From: Sphingomonas sp. Leaf343
GTDB lineage: Bacteria; Pseudomonadota; Alphaproteobacteria; Sphingomonadales; Sphingomonadaceae
Assembly: GCF_001423765.1 (NCBI RefSeq)
Contig: NZ_LMPG01000015.1
Span: forward strand, 124,001 to 188,000
DNA length: 64,000 nt
Reading direction: 5' to 3'
The position numbers were made by a program, and so were the translations under genes. The notes under the pieces were generated by a model, which saw nothing but the letters and a program-made list of their open reading frames with translations, did no database searches and had not been told where the DNA came from. This document shows, piece after piece, positions 62,050 to 64,000 of the stretch (the first letter of the stretch is position 1; each line of letters starts with the position of its first letter).

Positions 62050-63141
62050 ATGACGTCGCCGCGCCGCCAGCCTCGCCACCGTGCCCAGCCGCCGGGCCGG
62101 GTGGCGGCGCGTGCCGCCGTCACCGCCGTGCGGCCCCGGTTCTTCCGGGCGGGGCGGCTCAGTCCGCTGACGACGCTCGGCATCCGGGCCGGGGCGGTGC
62201 TGATCCTCGTCGGCATCGCGCTGGGCGGGCACTGGTTCGATCGCACCGGGCTGCGCGACAACACCGACGGGGCGGTGTCCTTCCTCGATGTCGTCTACTT
62301 CACCGTCATCACCGTCACGACGGTGGGGTATGGCGACATCGTCCCCGTCTCCACCTCCGCGCGGATGTTCGATACGTTCGTCGTCACGCCGATCCGCATC
62401 TTCGTCTTCCTAATCTTCCTCGGCAGCGCGTACAGCTTCATGCTGCGACAGGGATGGGAGCGGTGGCGCATGGGCCTGATACGACGCGAACTGAAGGATC
62501 ACGTCATCGTCTGCGGCTATGGCCGGGCCGGAGCGGCGGCGGTCGCGGAACTGCTGGAACGGGGTCATCCGCCCGACACGATCGTCGTCGTGGACGAGGA
62601 TGCGGACGCCCTGCGTGAGGCGGAGGAGCTGGGCGTCGCGACCGTCGAGGGCGATGCGACGCATAACGCGGTGCTGTCGATCGCCCGGGTCGAGGTCGCC
62701 TCGTCCGTCATCGTCGCGCCCGGACGGGACGATACGGCGGTGCTGATCGTCCTGACCGTCCGTCGCCTCGCCCCGCAGGCGGGCGTGGCGGTGTCGATAG
62801 CGGCGATCGAGAACGAACTGCTGGCGCGGGATGCCGGCGCGACGATCATCGTCAATCCCGTCAGCTTCGGCGGCCAGTTGCTGGCGCAGTGCACCAACGG
62901 ACCGCATGTCGCCGATTACGTCGCCGATCTCGTCACCCGCGGCGGCAAGGCGGAGCTTCGCGAGCGCTCGGTGCGACCGGACGAGATCGGCCAGGGTCCG
63001 CGGGATAGCGGCGATACCCGCATCCTGCGCATCTATCGCGGTGATCGGGTGATCGGATTCTGGGAAACCGAGGGTGTCCGCCTGGAGAACGGCGACACCG
63101 TGATCGAGGTGATCCAGGCCGGCAGCGGAACACATCGCTGA
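62050..63141 (+). CDS. Potassium channel with TrkA-N (RCK) domain
   Basis: The 363-residue protein has a basic N-terminal tail (about 1-38), one membrane helix (AGAVLILVGIALGGHWF), the pore helix and selectivity filter (VITVTTVGYGDIVPVS) and a second helix (IRIFVFLIFLGSAYSFML). A cytosolic RCK/TrkA-N domain follows with the Rossmann motif VIVCGYGRAGAAAVAEL (about 152-168) and a C-terminal TrkA-C-like part. This is the 2TM-pore-RCK layout of MthK-type channels, gated by nucleotide or divalent ions. The annotated start gives an Arg-rich tail; a later start is possible. It lies 113 bases after proS. Confidence 0.9.
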   Translation: MTSPRRQPRHRAQPPGRVAARAAVTAVRPRFFRAGRLSPLTTLGIRAGAVLILVGIALGGHWFDRTGLRDNTDGAVSFLDVVYFTVITVTTVGYGDIVPVSTSARMFDTFVVTPIRIFVFLIFLGSAYSFMLRQGWERWRMGLIRRELKDHVIVCGYGRAGAAAVAELLERGHPPDTIVVVDEDADALREAEELGVATVEGDATHNAVLSIARVEVASSVIVAPGRDDTAVLIVLTVRRLAPQAGVAVSIAAIENELLARDAGATIIVNPVSFGGQLLAQCTNGPHVADYVADLVTRGGKAELRERSVRPDEIGQGPRDSGDTRILRIYRGDRVIGFWETEGVRLENGDTVIEVIQAGSGTHR

Positions 63142-63347
63142 ATCGCGTTTTGGACAGGTGCCAGATACGATGGAAGATCCGGCCCGGATGCAGCATCGCA
63201 GCGTCGAAAATTAAAATAAATTTAGGCCGAAGCGGTATCGATCCGGGGCGAAATGCGTTAACTGTTGATGAACGATATTTCATCGGCAGTCCGCTCGCGC
63301 GACGCCGCCGGAGATCGGTCTGGATGTCTGTAAAGGGGAGTGCTTCG

Positions 63348-64000
63348 ATGAAGATGGTGATTTTGGCCGGTCTGCTGATGGCCGGTACGGCGACCACCGC
63401 CAACGCGGCGACGATCTACGGTGTGAACGAACTCAACCGACTGATCTCCTACAACACCGCGGCCCCCGGCGTGCAGACCGGATCGGTAAAGATCACCGGG
63501 ATCGGCGACAGCATCAAGGCGATCGATTTCCGCCCGCTCACCGGTCAGCTCTACGCGCTGGGTTCGGACAATATCGTCTACACCGTCAATCGCAGCACCG
63601 GTGTCGCCACGGCGGCCAGCGGCGTTCTGGCGCTGACGGGCACGGAGTTCGCGTTCGACTTCAACCCGACGATCGATCGCCTGCGGATCGTCAGCAATTC
63701 CACCCAGAACTACGTCTTCAACCCGAATGACGGTTCGCTGACGATGGCGACGTCGGTGTTCTACGCCGCCGGTGACGTCAACGCGGGCAAGACGCCGGGC
63801 GTCACCGCCGGGGCCTACACGCAGTCGTTGAGCGGCCCAACGACCACGACGCAATTGTACAGCATCGACTCGACGACCGGTGTCCTCACGCGTCAGGCCA
63901 ACAGCATGGGTACGCTGACGACGGTCGGCACGCTGGGCGATGAGCTCGGTTCGCGCACCAGCTTCGATATCCTGGGCACCGATGCCTTCGTGTCAAACGG
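63348..64000 (+). CDS. Exported DUF4394-domain protein (3' end outside window)
   Basis: The ATG at 63348 follows AAGGGGAG at 63333-63340. The frame stays open to base 64000, so 217 residues are visible. A Sec signal (MKMVILAGLLMAGTATTANA) is followed by the DUF4394 repeat pattern: IYGVNELNRLISYNTAAPG, IKAIDFRPLTGQLYALGSDN, FAFDFNPTIDRLRIVSNS and QNYVFNPNDGSL. These beta-propeller-like proteins are secreted, some with PEP-CTERM anchors, and have no known activity. The 206-base leader contains an A/T-rich run (63208-63223) that could be part of the promoter. The C-terminus and any anchor signal are not visible. Confidence 0.87.
   Translation, partial: MKMVILAGLLMAGTATTANAATIYGVNELNRLISYNTAAPGVQTGSVKITGIGDSIKAIDFRPLTGQLYALGSDNIVYTVNRSTGVATAASGVLALTGTEFAFDFNPTIDRLRIVSNSTQNYVFNPNDGSLTMATSVFYAAGDVNAGKTPGVTAGAYTQSLSGPTTTTQLYSIDSTTGVLTRQANSMGTLTTVGTLGDELGSRTSFDILGTDAFVSN

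Overview
This is a GC-rich chromosomal window from an alphaproteobacterium, most likely Sphingomonas or a close relative in the Sphingomonadaceae. The evidence is the GcrA cell-cycle regulator, the F0 ATP synthase genes standing apart from F1 with duplicated b/b' subunits, the split P-protein glycine cleavage operon, the HprK-related kinase A / PqqD cluster, and many genes joined by ATGA or GTGA overlaps. The content is mainly core housekeeping. I saw no rRNA, tRNA, CRISPR array, prophage or insertion sequence. Only one short patch (about 33.5-34.8 kb) looks foreign.

Layout. 0-7 kb: a truncated Tat-exported SDR oxidoreductase, a threonine-synthase-like enzyme, the tRNA hydroxylase TrhO, a PCu(A)C copper chaperone coupled to an HExxH protein, and dnaK-dnaJ behind a heat-shock-like promoter. 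7-12 kb: a 28-codon hydrophobic ORF, a multi-TM chemoreceptor coupled to a small exported protein, purB, an EF-hand protein and radC. 12-16 kb: the envelope lipid-transport trio ydbH-ynbE-ydbL. 16-19 kb: the F0 operon atpI-B-E-F'-F, then a Gdx/SugE-type SMR exporter with a structured leader. 19-33 kb: uvrC, a DUF3857/transglutaminase/TPR protein, a deacetylase-acyltransferase pair, recO, leuB, a dolichyl-phosphate-mannose-synthase-like GT2-GtrA protein facing a protein O-mannosyltransferase, metZ-apaG, and a LysR-GNAT pair. 33.5-34.8 kb: lower-GC orphan genes among short repeats. 34.8-39 kb: an ABC-2 permease, gcrA, and a four-gene HprK-related/PqqD/nucleotidyltransferase operon.

39-45.5 kb: gph, then glmU and glmS with a VapBC-like toxin-antitoxin pair between them, an SDR, and a ROK sugar kinase. 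45.5-48.8 kb: a REC-GGDEF-EAL response regulator coupled to a histidine kinase. 48.8-51.2 kb: ispH-thrB-rnhA. 52-56.8 kb: a tandem glycine riboswitch driving gcvT-gcvH-gcvPA-gcvPB. 57-64 kb: a GAF-PAS-GGDEF protein, a SemiSWEET-like and a CcdC-like membrane protein with overlapping divergent starts, an EamA transporter, an archaeal/eukaryotic-type ProRS, a TrkA-N potassium channel, and the 5' part of a DUF4394 exported protein.

The best candidate for a poorly described system is the 36.5-39.0 kb operon. It encodes a Tat-signal protein, a PqqD-like peptide carrier, an HprK-related kinase and a minimal nucleotidyltransferase, a set that recalls the tailoring enzymes of lasso-peptide clusters but without a cyclase or protease.
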